A stretch of DNA of 64,000 nucleotides from Pontibacter actiniarum (GCF_003585765.1 NZ_CP021235.1:4154001-4218000), one strand, 5' to 3'; numbered from the stretch's first letter, positions 17,623-27,631 are shown. The notes: generated by a model not told the origin, from the sequence alone. Program-made: numbers and translations.

Positions 17623-18615
17623 TTACTCCTTCGGCCTGTTAGCGCTGCCCTGCTGTTGCTGGCCCGGGTTCGCAATGGAGTTGCGCATATCAGTGTCGGA
17701 CTGGATGTTCTGCATGCGGTAATAGTCCATAATGCCCAGGTTGCCGCTTCGGAAAGCCGCTGCGAGCGCCTGCGGAATCTCCACCTCTGCCTGAATTACG
17801 TTGGCGCGTGCCTCCTGTGCCTTGGCTTTCATCTCCTGCTCCACGGCCACGGCCATGGCGCGGCGCTCTTCTGCCTTGGCCTCAGCTACTCTAAGGTCGG
17901 CGCCGGCCTGGTCAATCTGCAGCTTTGCCCCAATGTTTTCTCCCACGTCGATATCGGCAATATCTATGGAAAGGATCTCATAGGCCGTACCGGCGTCCAG
18001 GCCCTTCTGTAGCACCAGCTTCGAGATCATGTCCGGGTTCTCCAGCACGCTTTTGTGCGAGGTAGAGGAGCCGATGGAGGTAACGATGCCCTCGCCCACG
18101 CGGGCAAGTATGGTTTCCTCGCCGGCACCGCCCACCAGCTGGTTTATGTTGGCCCGCACCGTCACGCGCGCCTTTGCGATCAGCTGGATGCCGTCCTGCG
18201 CCACGGCGGCTACGTTGGGCGTGTTGATCACTTTGGGGTTTACCGAGGTGGTTACCGCCTCAAACACATTGCGGCCTGCCAGGTCGATGGCGGTGGCCTG
18301 CTTGAAAGACAGCGGTATGTTGGCCTTGTCTGCGGAGATAAGCGCTTTGATAACCATCGGCACGTTGCCCCCCGCCAGGTAGTGGGTTTCCAGCTCCGTC
18401 GTTGTCAGGTCGATGCCCGCCTTGGTGGAGTTGATCATGGAGTTGACGATCAGGCTTGGCGGCACTTTACGGATGCGCATGAAGATCAGCTCTGCCAGCC
18501 CAACGCGCACCCCCGAGAACAGCGCCGTGATCCACAGGCTGATCGGAACGAAGTATAAAAAGATAATGAGCAGGATAATGCCGCCTGCAATGAGGAAAAT
18601 TGCGGATAATTCCAT
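17623..18615 (-). CDS. floA: Flotillin-like protein FloA
   Basis: A 330-residue SPFH-domain protein that scaffolds functional membrane microdomains. A short N-terminal hairpin anchor (about 5-35) is followed by the FloA-specific SPFH region and a C-terminal Ala/Glu-rich coiled segment ([20 protein letters not shown], about 245-265). The very C-terminus, with [20 protein letters not shown], is characteristic of YqfA/FloA. The gene is directly downstream of nfeD (10-bp gap), the usual partner. Length and arrangement are normal; assignment is secure. Confidence 0.95.
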   Translation of the reverse strand: MELSAIFLIAGGIILLIIFLYFVPISLWITALFSGVRVGLAELIFMRIRKVPPSLIVNSMINSTKAGIDLTTTELETHYLAGGNVPMVIKALISADKANIPLSFKQATAIDLAGRNVFEAVTTSVNPKVINTPNVAAVAQDGIQLIAKARVTVRANINQLVGGAGEETILARVGEGIVTSIGSSTSHKSVLENPDMISKLVLQKGLDAGTAYEILSIDIADIDVGENIGAKLQIDQAGADLRVAEAKAEERRAMAVAVEQEMKAKAQEARANVIQAEVEIPQALAAAFRSGNLGIMDYYRMQNIQSDTDMRNSIANPGQQQQGSANRPKE

Positions 18616-18625
18616 CTGTATAAGG

Positions 18626-19099
18626 TTAGGAGATTGCTTCTACTGTTATTTTATTCTGGTTAAGCCTGATAATCCTGATCGCGGTGTTGGGCGTGATGTA
18701 CTCCCCCTGTGTCTGCACCTCATAGTGGCGCTCCGCAAACAGCGCGGTTCCCTGCGGCCGCAGCGCCGACACGGTTCTGCCTTCCTGCCCCAGCTCCAGC
18801 GTGTGCTGGTGCTCCTCGTTTACGCGGCTCTTGTTCTGGTCCTTCAGGGCAAACCGGGCCCAGCTGTTCGACTGGAAACTGTAGAAAAAGGCCAGGCCGC
18901 CGATCAGCACGGTGCCGCCAAGTATGAGGTGGCCTGTTTCTGTGCCCAGGGCCGCATAGCCGATCCAGACGCCGATGGCCGTAAGTATCAAGCCCAGTAT
19001 GCCCACAATGGTAGTGCCCGGCACAAAAATGAACTCTACCACGATCAGTAGCAGCCCGATGCCGATAAGCAAAATAACTGTTGTCCAGTCCAGTAGCAT
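18626..19099 (-). CDS. NfeD family membrane protein
   Basis: A 157-residue partner of FloA. The N-terminal half consists of three or four hydrophobic helices (about 8-70), and the C-terminal half (about 100-150) is the small OB-fold beta-barrel of the NfeD family ([18 protein letters not shown]). This is the short form lacking the ClpP-like protease domain of long NfeD proteins. It precedes floA by 10 bp, and the two are probably one operon. In related systems NfeD partners help assemble or stabilise flotillin microdomains. Confidence 0.9.
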   Translation of the reverse strand: MLLDWTTVILLIGIGLLLIVVEFIFVPGTTIVGILGLILTAIGVWIGYAALGTETGHLILGGTVLIGGLAFFYSFQSNSWARFALKDQNKSRVNEEHQHTLELGQEGRTVSALRPQGTALFAERHYEVQTQGEYITPNTAIRIIRLNQNKITVEAIS

Positions 19100-19211
19100 A
19101 GTAGGTTGCGCTTGTTAAGTAAATATAGGCATTTGCTGATAGAATTACGAATTACCCCTTACGAATTATCGGCCTGCCGTGCCGGGAGTTCAGGGGGCAG
19201 CAAGAGGGGCA

Positions 19212-19244
19212 AAAGAAAGGCGCCTCCCCGGAGAGAAGGCGCCT
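19212..19244 (-). terminator. Terminator of proS
   Basis: AGGCGCCT at 19218-19225 repeats at 19237-19244; because the unit is its own complement, the two copies form a stem with an 11-nt loop. On the minus strand it is followed by a U-rich stretch. Confidence 0.7.
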
Positions 19245-19293
19245 GTAAGCTTGTGCTTCCGCAGCCTGCGCTTGGCGGGCACGAAAAGCGGTA

Positions 19294-20772
19294 TTAGTAC
19301 GCTTTGGCAAAGTATACGCGCTGCTTGCTTGGCTTGCCGGTCAGCATGTCCACGCCTTCTTCCTCCGGGGAGTTAAGGGCGATGCAGCGGATAGTCGCCT
19401 TTGTTTCTTCTTTGATGCGCTCCTCTGTCTCCGGGGTGCCGTCCCAGTGGGCCAGCACGAAGCCGCCTTTGTTCTCCAGCACCTCCTTAAACTCCTCGTA
19501 CGTGTCTACCTTGGTCGTGTGCTCCTCGCGGTAGTTCAGGGCTCTGGTGTAGATGTTCTCCTGGATCTCGTCGAGCAGGGCCGGGATATAGTCGGCCAGG
19601 CCGGCAAACTGCTGTGAGCTCTTCTCCTTGGTGTCGCGGCGGGCGATCTCGGCGGTGCCGTTCTCCAGGTCGCGGGCACCGATGGCTACACGCACCGGCA
19701 CGCCTTTCAGCTCCCACTCGGCAAACTTAAAGCCAGGGCGCTCGGTGTCTCGGTTGTCGTACTTCACGCTGATGCCTTTGGCCTCCAGCTCGCGCTTCAG
19801 TTGGTTTACCTTCTCCGATATCTGCGCCAGCTGCTCCTCGCCTTTGTAAATCGGCACGATCACCACCTGGATAGGCGCCAGTTTTGGAGGCAGCACCAGG
19901 CCTTCGTCATCAGAGTGCGCCATCACCAGGGCTCCCATCAAACGGGTGCTCACGCCCCAGGAGGTGCCCCAAACGTGCTCCAGGCCGCCTTCTTTGGTGG
20001 CATACTTCACGTCAAACGCCTTGGCGAAGTTCTGGCCCAGGAAGTGCGACGTACCGGCCTGCAGGGCCTTGCCGTCCTGCATCAACCCTTCGATGCAATA
20101 CGTGTCGAGGGCGCCGGCGAAGCGCTCGCTTGGTGTTTTCACGCCGCGTATAACCGGCAGCGCTATAAACTGCTCGGCAAAGGTGGCGTACACCTCCATC
20201 ATCTGCTTGGTTTCGGCAATGGCCTCGTCAGCGGTGGCGTGGGCGGTGTGGCCTTCCTGCCACAGGAACTCTGCCGTGCGCAGGAACAGGCGCGTGCGCA
20301 TTTCCCAGCGCACCACGTTTGCCCACTGGTTTATAAGCAGGGGCAGGTCGCGGTAGCTCTGTATCCAGTTTTTGTAGGTGCTCCAGATAATAGCCTCCGA
20401 GGTAGGGCGCACAATCAGCTCCTCCTCCAGTTTCGCGTTAGGGTCTACGCGCAGCTTGCCGGCCTTGTCCGGGTCGGTCTGCAAGCGGTAGTGGGTTACC
20501 ACGGCGCACTCCTTGGCAAAGCCTTCGGCGTTCTGCTCCTCGGCTTCGAAAAGGCTCTTGGGCACAAACAGAGGGAAGTAGGCGTTCTCATGGCCGGTGG
20601 CTTTAAACATATCGTCCAGCACACGCTGCATCTTCTCCCAGATGGCGAAGCCGTAGGGCTTGATTACCATGCACCCACGCACTGCCGAGTTCTCAGCCAG
20701 CCCCGCTTTCTTTACCAGTTCGTTGTACCACAGAGAGTAATCTTCGCTTCTTTTCGGTAACCCTTTGCTCAT
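19294..20772 (-). CDS. proS: Prolyl-tRNA synthetase, archaeal/eukaryotic type
   Basis: Charges tRNA-Pro. At 492 residues it is the short form without the INS editing domain found in the E. coli type (about 570 residues). Class II motifs are present: motif 2 region TVRWEMR-like ([25 protein letters not shown] is split here as [14 protein letters not shown]), then the anticodon-binding domain and the C-terminal zinc-type extension ending VYFAKAY. This type is usual in Bacteroidota. The start ATG 20772 gives [20 protein letters not shown]. It is monocistronic, with a promoter about 95 bp upstream and a terminator downstream. Confidence 0.95.
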   Translation of the reverse strand: MSKGLPKRSEDYSLWYNELVKKAGLAENSAVRGCMVIKPYGFAIWEKMQRVLDDMFKATGHENAYFPLFVPKSLFEAEEQNAEGFAKECAVVTHYRLQTDPDKAGKLRVDPNAKLEEELIVRPTSEAIIWSTYKNWIQSYRDLPLLINQWANVVRWEMRTRLFLRTAEFLWQEGHTAHATADEAIAETKQMMEVYATFAEQFIALPVIRGVKTPSERFAGALDTYCIEGLMQDGKALQAGTSHFLGQNFAKAFDVKYATKEGGLEHVWGTSWGVSTRLMGALVMAHSDDEGLVLPPKLAPIQVVIVPIYKGEEQLAQISEKVNQLKRELEAKGISVKYDNRDTERPGFKFAEWELKGVPVRVAIGARDLENGTAEIARRDTKEKSSQQFAGLADYIPALLDEIQENIYTRALNYREEHTTKVDTYEEFKEVLENKGGFVLAHWDGTPETEERIKEETKATIRCIALNSPEEEGVDMLTGKPSKQRVYFAKAY

Positions 20773-20864
20773 TTTTCTCTAAAATTATCTTATATGGCTA
20801 ATTTATAATGCTTTTGGAACAGATTTTGATGTTTATAAAAACGCGTTCGGACATCGTTCCGGGC

Positions 20865-20872
20865 CAAAAATA
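20865..20872 (-). promoter_or_regulatory. -7 element for proS
   Basis: On the minus strand TATTTTTG matches TAnnTTTG exactly. A -33 TTG is not clear. Transcription would start near 20858, about 85 nt before the start codon. Confidence 0.45.
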
Positions 20873-20918
20873 CGTTAATATATTATACTATGGATAAGGT
20901 TTTGCTCCAATGTGTGCT

Positions 20919-20926
20919 TATCTTTG
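20919..20926 (+). promoter_or_regulatory. -7 element for the lipoprotein/FadL-like gene pair
   Basis: TATCTTTG is an exact TAnnTTTG match 43 bp before the ATG at 20969. The nearest TTG lies closer than the usual 19 bp. Confidence 0.5.
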
Positions 20927-20968
20927 ATATAGAAGAAGTTATTCCCCGCAGAACATAAGCAGAAGGCC

Positions 20969-22150
20969 ATGAAGAAGTATACGATTTTTACCATAGCCCC
21001 CGTGCTCGCTTTACTGGCCGTTGGTTGTAGCAGCCCTGTTGCGATGCAGTCGTCGGAGTACGACGACATGTATTACAGCTCAACGGACGAGACAGTGTAC
21101 GTGGAGCCGGAGGCGCAGCCCTCTGGCCAGGCTTACCAGACCTACGAGAACACTACCAGCGACGAGGCCCTTGCCGAAGGCGAGGTGCTGAACCCTGAAT
21201 ACTCCGATAACGCTATTACGCAAAACTACGCCGGCGACGAGTACTACGACGGGCGCGAGTACAGCCCGCGCGACAACTGGTACCGCCCCGATTACTCTTT
21301 TGTGGACCCTTATTGGGGATCGGCCTATATCCCGCGCCGCGCCAGCTACGCTTTCTACGATCCTTTTTACGACCCGTTTTATAATGATCCGTTCTACTAT
21401 GACCCGTTCTGGGGGCCTGGCCGCTACGGCAACAGCCTGAGCGTAAGCATCAGCTATGGCATGGGCTGGGGCGGAGGCTTTTACGGAGCACCGTTCTACG
21501 GCCGCAGCAACTGGTGGCCTAACAGCTACGGCTATGGCTACTACAACGGTTATTACAACGGCTTGCACCACGGCTACTATGCCAACAATCCCTACAACTG
21601 GTACCACGACAGGCCAGTGGTTATAGGCAGGCCAACCAAGGTACAGTATGGCCCGCGCGACAGCCGCAACTCAGTGGTTAATGGCAACAACGGAACCGGC
21701 CGCCCGGACAGAGGCAGCGTGTATGAAGGCGAAAGCACAGGGCAGCAAACCCAGGGAGTGATCGGCCGCCAGTCGCGCAGCAGCCGCAGTACGGTAGCAC
21801 CGGCCAATGGCACCGAGGGCACCAAGCAATCGCTGCCTGCAAGGCCGAGCCGTACCAGCCGCAGCACCACCGTGCAGCCGCAGAACCAAAACCAGAACGT
21901 ACAGCCAAGCCGCCGCAGAACCCGCGAGTACACGCCAAGCCGCTCCTCGGAGCAGCCGCAGCGGGTAATCCGACGTAGCCGCTCTTCTGAGAGCGTTAGC
22001 CCGAGCCGCACCATCGAAAGCCGACCAACCCGCACGTATGAGAGCCGACCGAGCAGCACTCCTACACCGTCGCGTTCTATTGAGCGCAGCAGCAGCAGTT
22101 CTTCGTCTTCGGAGAGCAGCGGGCGCCCATCAAGAAGAGGAAACAATTAG
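20969..22150 (+). CDS. Uncharacterised Tyr/Gly-rich lipoprotein with Ser/Arg-rich tail
   Basis: A 393-residue lipoprotein (lipobox LLAVGCSS, Cys20). After an acidic region (about 28-95) comes a Tyr/Asp/Pro/Phe-rich stretch (about 95-150: FYDPFYDPFYNDPFYYDPF), then a Gly/Tyr/Asn-rich part (about 155-215). The last 170 residues are low-complexity Ser/Arg/Thr/Pro with repeated PSR, RSS and SRT. The composition predicts a disordered, positively charged tail and a sticky aromatic centre; it is not enzyme-like. I do not recognise a family. It sits 24 bp before a FadL-like barrel in the same orientation, so an outer-membrane partnership is likely. Confidence 0.8.
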   Translation: MKKYTIFTIAPVLALLAVGCSSPVAMQSSEYDDMYYSSTDETVYVEPEAQPSGQAYQTYENTTSDEALAEGEVLNPEYSDNAITQNYAGDEYYDGREYSPRDNWYRPDYSFVDPYWGSAYIPRRASYAFYDPFYDPFYNDPFYYDPFWGPGRYGNSLSVSISYGMGWGGGFYGAPFYGRSNWWPNSYGYGYYNGYYNGLHHGYYANNPYNWYHDRPVVIGRPTKVQYGPRDSRNSVVNGNNGTGRPDRGSVYEGESTGQQTQGVIGRQSRSSRSTVAPANGTEGTKQSLPARPSRTSRSTTVQPQNQNQNVQPSRRRTREYTPSRSSEQPQRVIRRSRSSESVSPSRTIESRPTRTYESRPSSTPTPSRSIERSSSSSSSSESSGRPSRRGNN

Positions 22151-22174
22151 ACTAGTAAAAACTCCATATAACAC

Positions 22175-23713
22175 ATGAAGAAGACACTTTTGGCCAGCCT
22201 GGCGCTTGCACTGGGCTGGGGTGGTACTGCTTTTGCCCAAACCGAGGTTGACGCCCTGCGCTACTCTCAGATCGGGGTAACCGGTACTGCGCGTATTCAG
22301 GCAATGGGAGGTGCGCAGACAGCGCTGGGCGCCGATATTTCGAGCCTCTCCGGTAACCCAGCCGGCTTGGGCATGTTCCGCCGCTCCGAGTTTACCGTTA
22401 CACCGGGCGTGCAGTCTGTAAACACGGATGCCTCAATTATGGGGAGTAGAACAAGCGGCAGCAACAGCAAGTTTGTGTTCCCGCAGCTGGGCGTGGTGCT
22501 GTCGAACAGAAAAGGAGACAGCGATGCCAGCGACTGGCGCGGAACGACCTTCGGCATTGGCTTTACGAGGCTAAACAACTTCAACGAAAAGTATACTTCC
22601 TATCGCACTCAGTCAGGGGAGCTAGACCCAACGTTAGTAGAGTATTTTACTGATTTAGCCATCCAGAATGGCCGTGATTCCTTAAGTTTGAATAGAGAGT
22701 ACCGCGACGGCTTTACAACTTTAGAAGGGCTGGCTTACGGGGCTTTTCTCTTTGATGTGGAAGGAGGAGAGTATTATCCCTTAGAGCGGTTTGGGCAGAT
22801 TTCACACCGGGAGGAAATTCGGCGCACAGGTTCGCAGAACCAGCTGGACATCGGCGTGGGCACCAGTTATAAAGACAAGCTGTACATAGGTGCCTCTTTG
22901 GGCATTGTAACAGTCGATTTCTCACAGGAGGTTATTTATACCGAAGCTGAGGGCGACCCGACCACACCGTTTACAAGCCTGGAGTACCGCGATGAGTTTA
23001 ACACGACCGGAGCTGGCGTTAACCTGAAGGTCGGGCTTATCGCCCGCCCGATTGATGCCCTGCGTTTAGGGGTGAGCGTGCAGACGCCAACTGCCTATAC
23101 CTTTGACGATGAGTACCAGCGCATCATCAACACTTCTTTTAACGATGGGGTGGAAAGTGCGGCAGAGGTGCCGGGGCAGTTTTCTTACCGCCTGGTTACC
23201 CCTTTCAAAGCAACGGGTGGCATTGCTTACTTCATCGGGAAGTACGGCTTTATCACCGCCGACGTGGAGTATGTGGATTACGGCGATGCGAAGTTCAAAG
23301 AAGATGACGATTTCTCATCCGGTGGCTTCTTTGATGATGTGAACGATGGCATTGCGACGAACAACAAATCGGCTGTGAACTATAAAATAGGCGCAGAAGG
23401 CCGCTTTGAGGTGTTCAGGCTGCGTGCCGGCTATGCCTACAATGGAGAGTTGGATAATGGCTCCAGCTACAACGCCGGGTTTATCAACTATAAGTATGGC
23501 GCAACCAAACACTACACCCTGGGTGCCGGCATCAGGTTACAGCAGTTCTTTGTGGATGCCGCCTATGTGCACTCGCAGCAGGATATAACCTATGCCCCTT
23601 TTGTGAGCGGCACCAGCTACACACCCTATTCGCCTCAGGGATCGGGAGAGCCAGCCGTGAACATCGACAGAAAGCAGAATTCAGTGCTTGTGACGTTAGG
23701 CTTCAACTTCTAA
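22175..23713 (+). CDS. OmpP1/FadL-like outer-membrane protein
   Basis: A 512-residue outer-membrane beta-barrel with a signal peptide cleaved after AFAQ (about residue 22). The opening VDALRYSQIGVTGTARIQAM with MGGAQTALGADISSLSGNPA matches the N-terminal hatch of the FadL/OmpP1/TodX family, which transports hydrophobic molecules through a lateral opening. The C-terminus ends in an aromatic residue (LVTLGFNF), the barrel-assembly signal. It is co-directional with the lipoprotein upstream and ends at a terminator. Substrate is unknown; no lipid-catabolic genes adjoin it. Confidence 0.87.
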   Translation: MKKTLLASLALALGWGGTAFAQTEVDALRYSQIGVTGTARIQAMGGAQTALGADISSLSGNPAGLGMFRRSEFTVTPGVQSVNTDASIMGSRTSGSNSKFVFPQLGVVLSNRKGDSDASDWRGTTFGIGFTRLNNFNEKYTSYRTQSGELDPTLVEYFTDLAIQNGRDSLSLNREYRDGFTTLEGLAYGAFLFDVEGGEYYPLERFGQISHREEIRRTGSQNQLDIGVGTSYKDKLYIGASLGIVTVDFSQEVIYTEAEGDPTTPFTSLEYRDEFNTTGAGVNLKVGLIARPIDALRLGVSVQTPTAYTFDDEYQRIINTSFNDGVESAAEVPGQFSYRLVTPFKATGGIAYFIGKYGFITADVEYVDYGDAKFKEDDDFSSGGFFDDVNDGIATNNKSAVNYKIGAEGRFEVFRLRAGYAYNGELDNGSSYNAGFINYKYGATKHYTLGAGIRLQQFFVDAAYVHSQQDITYAPFVSGTSYTPYSPQGSGEPAVNIDRKQNSVLVTLGFNF

Positions 23714-23736
23714 CGGCGCAGGTGTAAAAGGATAAT

Positions 23737-23773
23737 GAAAGCGGCGGCTCCGGTAGGGGCCACCGCTTTTTTG
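23737..23773 (+). terminator. Terminator after the FadL-like gene
   Basis: GAAAGCGG pairs with CCGCTTTT around a 17-nt interior with one mismatch, followed by T6. Confidence 0.75.
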
Positions 23774-23875
23774 TGTCCTGCAACAAGTATAGGTACGGTT
23801 TTGGCTGTTGCTCTATGGCTAAACCACAATATTCTTCTAACTTAGAGGAGCTAAACTAAACTTTAACCGAAAAGC

Positions 23876-26110
23876 ATGCATATCAGATTAAAAACAAATC
23901 TTTTGGCTGCCGTGCTTCTGTGCTTTGCCTTTGTGGCGCAGGCGCAGCAGAAAAAAGACATTACGCTGGAGGACCTTTACAAGAAGGGTACCTTCCGTAG
24001 CCAGTCGGTGTACGGCGTGAACTGGATGAACGATGGCCGCTACTACAGCTCTATGGTGCCAGACGAGCAGCATAAGGTGTACGACATCGTGAAGTATGAT
24101 GTGACTACAGGCAAACCTGTTTCCACCATCATCGAGGGAGAAAACCTGGTGCCAGCCGGCAGCAATCAGCCAATTCAGTACGACGATTATACGTTCTCTT
24201 CAGACGAGCAGAAAGTACTTTTCTCTACCGATACAGAGCAGATTTACCGCCGCTCTTCCAAAGCGAATTTCTACATCTACGACATCGCCTCTAAGAAGCT
24301 GACGAAGCTGAGTGATGGCGGCAAACAGATGTATGCGTCTTTCTCACCGGATGCCAAGCGTGTTGCCTTCGCCCGCGAAAACAACATGTTCGTGACCGAC
24401 CTGAGCAACATGCAGGAAACACAGATCACCACCGATGGCAAGTTCAACTCCATCATTAACGGTTATTCTGACTGGGTGTATGAAGAAGAATTCTCTTTCG
24501 CGAAAGGCTTCCACTGGTCACCAGACGGTAAGAAAATCGCCTTCTATACTTTTGACGAGGCAAACGTGCCGGAGTTCAACATGCAAATGTGGGGCGAGCT
24601 GTATCCGCAGGATTACAAGTTCAAATACCCGAAAGCCGGTGAGGCAAACTCAACCGTAAAGGTTTCGGTGTATGACGTTAACAGCGGCAAAACCGTGAAG
24701 ATGGATACAGGCAACGAGGATGATATTTACATCCCGCGCATCAAGTGGACAAATGACCCGAACCTGCTGTCTATCCAAAAAATGAACCGCCTGCAGAACA
24801 CCCTGGAGATTCTGCACGCCAATGCTTCTACCGGTAAAACCAATGTGGTATTGAAAGAGACAGACAAAGCTTACATTGACATTACCGACGACCTTACTTA
24901 CCTGGAGGACGGCAAGAATTTTATCCACTCTTCTGAGAAGGATGGTTACAACCACCTATACCTGTACAACATGAACGGTAAACTGGTGCGCCAGATCACC
25001 GACGGAAACTGGGAAGTGAGCGAGTACGTTGGCTACGACGAGAAAAACGACCGCCTGTACTACATGTCTACAGAGGTGTCCCCACTGGACCGCCACCTGT
25101 ACAGCATCAGCAGCAAAGGCAAAAAGAAGCAGCGCCTGACAGAGAAATCAGGTACGCACAACATCAACATGAGTAATGATTTTAAATACTACCTGGATTA
25201 TTACTCTGCTGCCAACACACCACCAACCGTAAGCCTGCACACAGCTAAAGATGGCAAACTGATTAAGGTGTTGGAGGATAACGAAAAGCTGAAGAACACG
25301 CTGGCGCAGTATGATATTGCCAAGCAGGAGTTCTTCACTATGAACACAGCTGACGGCACGAAGCTGAACGGCTGGATGATCAAGCCAACGGACTTTGACC
25401 CGAACAAAAAGTACCCTGTGCTGATGTTCGTGTACGGTGGCCCGGGCTCACAGACAGTAACCAACAGCTGGGGCGGCAGCAACTACCTTTGGCACCAGGT
25501 GCTGGCCGACAAAGGCTTGATAGTGGTAAGCGTAGATAACAGAGGTACAGGTGCCCGTGGCGCTGACTTCAAAAAGATTACCTACGCTAACCTGGGTAAG
25601 TATGAAATCGAAGACCAGATCGAGGCCGCTAAATGGCTGGGCAAGCAAAGCTATGTAGACAAAGACCGCATCGGTATTTGGGGCCACAGCTTTGGTGGCT
25701 ACATGACGCTGCTTGGCTTAACGAAAGGTGATGGTGTGTTCCGTGCAGGTATCTCCGTGGCTCCGGTTACAAACTGGAGATTCTATGACTCTATCTACAC
25801 AGAGCGTTACCTGAAAACACCACAGGAAAATGCGGCAGGCTATGATGAGAACTCACCGTTGTTCTTCGCTGATAAGCTGCAGGGTAAGCTGTTGCTGATC
25901 CACGGTACAGGCGATGACAACGTGCACTTCCAAAATGCTGTAGCCATGCAGGATGCCTTAATTGATGCCAACAAGCAGTTCGAGAGTTTCTACTACCCGA
26001 ACCGCAACCACGGCATCTATGGCGGCAACACCTACATGCACCGCTTCACCATGATGACTGACTTCCTGGAGCGCAACCTGATTAACCCTACTACTGAGAA
26101 GAACCAGTAA
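23876..26110 (+). CDS. S9 family peptidase, dipeptidyl peptidase IV type
   Basis: A secreted serine exopeptidase of 744 residues, probably removing Xaa-Pro dipeptides in the periplasm. The signal peptide ends at VAQAQQ (about 25). An eight-bladed beta-propeller (DPPIV_N) spans about 100-480, with the double-Glu motif WVYEEEFSF that binds the substrate N-terminus in DPP IV. The alpha/beta-hydrolase domain follows, with Ser605 (WGHSFGGYM), Asp681 (GTGDDNVH) and His712 (NRNHGIYGG). It is monocistronic and bounded by a strong terminator. The complete triad and Glu pair make DPP IV activity likely. Confidence 0.93.
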   Translation: MHIRLKTNLLAAVLLCFAFVAQAQQKKDITLEDLYKKGTFRSQSVYGVNWMNDGRYYSSMVPDEQHKVYDIVKYDVTTGKPVSTIIEGENLVPAGSNQPIQYDDYTFSSDEQKVLFSTDTEQIYRRSSKANFYIYDIASKKLTKLSDGGKQMYASFSPDAKRVAFARENNMFVTDLSNMQETQITTDGKFNSIINGYSDWVYEEEFSFAKGFHWSPDGKKIAFYTFDEANVPEFNMQMWGELYPQDYKFKYPKAGEANSTVKVSVYDVNSGKTVKMDTGNEDDIYIPRIKWTNDPNLLSIQKMNRLQNTLEILHANASTGKTNVVLKETDKAYIDITDDLTYLEDGKNFIHSSEKDGYNHLYLYNMNGKLVRQITDGNWEVSEYVGYDEKNDRLYYMSTEVSPLDRHLYSISSKGKKKQRLTEKSGTHNINMSNDFKYYLDYYSAANTPPTVSLHTAKDGKLIKVLEDNEKLKNTLAQYDIAKQEFFTMNTADGTKLNGWMIKPTDFDPNKKYPVLMFVYGGPGSQTVTNSWGGSNYLWHQVLADKGLIVVSVDNRGTGARGADFKKITYANLGKYEIEDQIEAAKWLGKQSYVDKDRIGIWGHSFGGYMTLLGLTKGDGVFRAGISVAPVTNWRFYDSIYTERYLKTPQENAAGYDENSPLFFADKLQGKLLLIHGTGDDNVHFQNAVAMQDALIDANKQFESFYYPNRNHGIYGGNTYMHRFTMMTDFLERNLINPTTEKNQ

Positions 26111-26130
26111 GTATAAGTATAGCTGTTATA

Positions 26131-26163
26131 AAAAAGGCTCACCGTAAATGGTGAGCCTTTTTT
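26131..26163 (+). terminator. Terminator after the DPP-IV gene
   Basis: AAAAAGGCTCACC (26131-26143) pairs with its complement at 26150-26162 around a 6-nt loop, followed by T residues. Two overlapping AAGTATA copies lie just upstream at 26109 and 26115. Confidence 0.92.
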
Positions 26164-26186
26164 ATTTTATGGATAAGTATAGCTTA

Positions 26187-26347
26187 GAGCTTGTTTAAAT
26201 TTTGTTTTTGCAAGCGAAAGCTGAATGGAAGGGGTTCTGGCAAAGCGGTTTTAGAGCTTCATAGCAGCGCTATGGGGCGAGAAGAGCGTGAAGCCAGGTT
26301 CCTTTACAGGCAGTTTGCAGCGCAAAGGATAAATTTTAAACATGCTC
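26187..26347. mobile_element. 161-bp MITE-like element with inverted ends and TTA target duplication
   Basis: Left end GAGCTTGTTTAAATTTTG and right end (read inward on the other strand) GAGCATGTTTAAAATTT form imperfect terminal inverted repeats of about 17 bp. Both ends are flanked by TTA (26184-26186 and 26348-26350), consistent with a 3-bp target duplication of the TNA form used by IS1031/IS5-group elements. No transposase fits in 161 bp, so it would need a transposase in trans. The right TTA is also the stop codon of the ClC gene. Family placement is inference from end sequence and duplication length. Confidence 0.65.
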
Positions 26348-27619
26348 TTATTCCTTTACGCCCAGCTGCGCGTTTATCAGCGGTGTTTTAGGTGCCAGGA
26401 AGAAACCGGTCAGGCTGGCAAACAGGATCGGGATGAAATGATGAAAGCCTGTAAGCGTGGCCAGCAAAATGGTCGTGCTGATTGGGGTGCGGGTAACGCA
26501 GGCGTTGATCGCCGCCATGCAACTTACCATAATCAGAGGCAGGTTCTGGCCCGGAAAGGCAGTGTTCACAATCATGCCCACCGTAGCACCCACAAAGAAA
26601 AGCGGAATGATAAAACCGCCGCGCCAGCCGGAGGTAACGGTAAAGGCGATAGCCAGTATCTTGGCTCCCAAAAGTATAAGCAGGAACTCCAGCGTAAACT
26701 GCTCCTCCAGCAACACATTCAGCTCATCGTGGCTAAAGTAGCGGGAGAGGGGCACAAAGTAAGCAATAGTACCGATGATGAGCCCTCCGATCATCATCTT
26801 TATATAAATCGGCACATGCAGTTTTTGAAAAATACGGCGGCATTGGCGCACTGTAAAAATAAACAACCAACCAGCTGCCGTGCCTGCCAACGCATACAGC
26901 ATGGCATAGAAAAAGTCGTTTAGCTCGGGTGTGGCATAGATCGGGAAAACCCAGGTAGGGCCAATGCCGATATGTGTAACCAGAAGAAAAATAACATAGC
27001 TGGAGCAGCTGGCAACAAGGGCAGGCATCAGAGCTTGGTAGTACTCGCTGATGTGTTTATGGTGTTGTATCTCCAATGCAAAGAGGCTGCCACCTAGCGG
27101 AGCGCCAAACAGGGCTGTAAAGGCAGAAGCCATACCTGCTATACTTAAAGAGCGTAGGTCTTCGCCTTTTATCCTGAGCTTCCGGGCTATCCACGTGCCG
27201 GTGGAGCCTACCACCTGCACAAGCGGAGCCTCCGGGCCTGCACTGCCGCCGCTCGCAATGCACAGCCACGACGACAGGATCATGGACGGGTTATTCTTGG
27301 GCTCCAGTCTGCCGCCCTTAAAACGGATGTTATTTACAATCAGGTCCATCTCGCCGGGGTCGCCGAGAAAGTGAATAACCAAGCCTGCTAACAGACCTGC
27401 TACTGCCATGATTGGAATGACATAAAGCCCCTGGAACTGCGCCAGAAAATGCAGCAGTCCCTCTAGTACCGTCCAGTAAAAGCCGGCAATCACACCGCCC
27501 ACAATACCCACGGCTATCCATAGCAAAAACAGCTTGCTGAACACAAAAGGATTAAACTGCAACGGGTAGTTCAGCTGGTTCCGAAGCGTTACGGCTAGTC
27601 TTCTTCTCTTAAAGTCCAT
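26348..27619 (-). CDS. ClC-type chloride channel/transporter
   Basis: A 423-residue inner-membrane ClC protein. The selectivity-filter motif GSAGPEAP lies at 125-132, with the gating Glu130 present, so a proton-coupled exchanger is possible. The second filter motif GGFIIP appears in GWRGGFIIPLFFVG. The length matches the voltage-gated chloride channel family without CBS domains. The stop codon is the TTA that also forms one target duplication of the MITE-like element. A -7 element lies so close to the ATG that the mRNA may have almost no leader. Confidence 0.9.
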   Translation of the reverse strand: MDFKRRRLAVTLRNQLNYPLQFNPFVFSKLFLLWIAVGIVGGVIAGFYWTVLEGLLHFLAQFQGLYVIPIMAVAGLLAGLVIHFLGDPGEMDLIVNNIRFKGGRLEPKNNPSMILSSWLCIASGGSAGPEAPLVQVVGSTGTWIARKLRIKGEDLRSLSIAGMASAFTALFGAPLGGSLFALEIQHHKHISEYYQALMPALVASCSSYVIFLLVTHIGIGPTWVFPIYATPELNDFFYAMLYALAGTAAGWLFIFTVRQCRRIFQKLHVPIYIKMMIGGLIIGTIAYFVPLSRYFSHDELNVLLEEQFTLEFLLILLGAKILAIAFTVTSGWRGGFIIPLFFVGATVGMIVNTAFPGQNLPLIMVSCMAAINACVTRTPISTTILLATLTGFHHFIPILFASLTGFFLAPKTPLINAQLGVKE

Positions 27620-27623
27620 CGGG

Positions 27624-27631
27624 CAAAGGTA
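27624..27631 (-). promoter_or_regulatory. -7 element abutting the ClC start codon
   Basis: TACCTTTG on the minus strand matches TAnnTTTG and ends 4 bp before the ATG at 27619. If active it would give an almost leaderless mRNA. No -33 TTG is seen at the usual distance. Confidence 0.35.
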
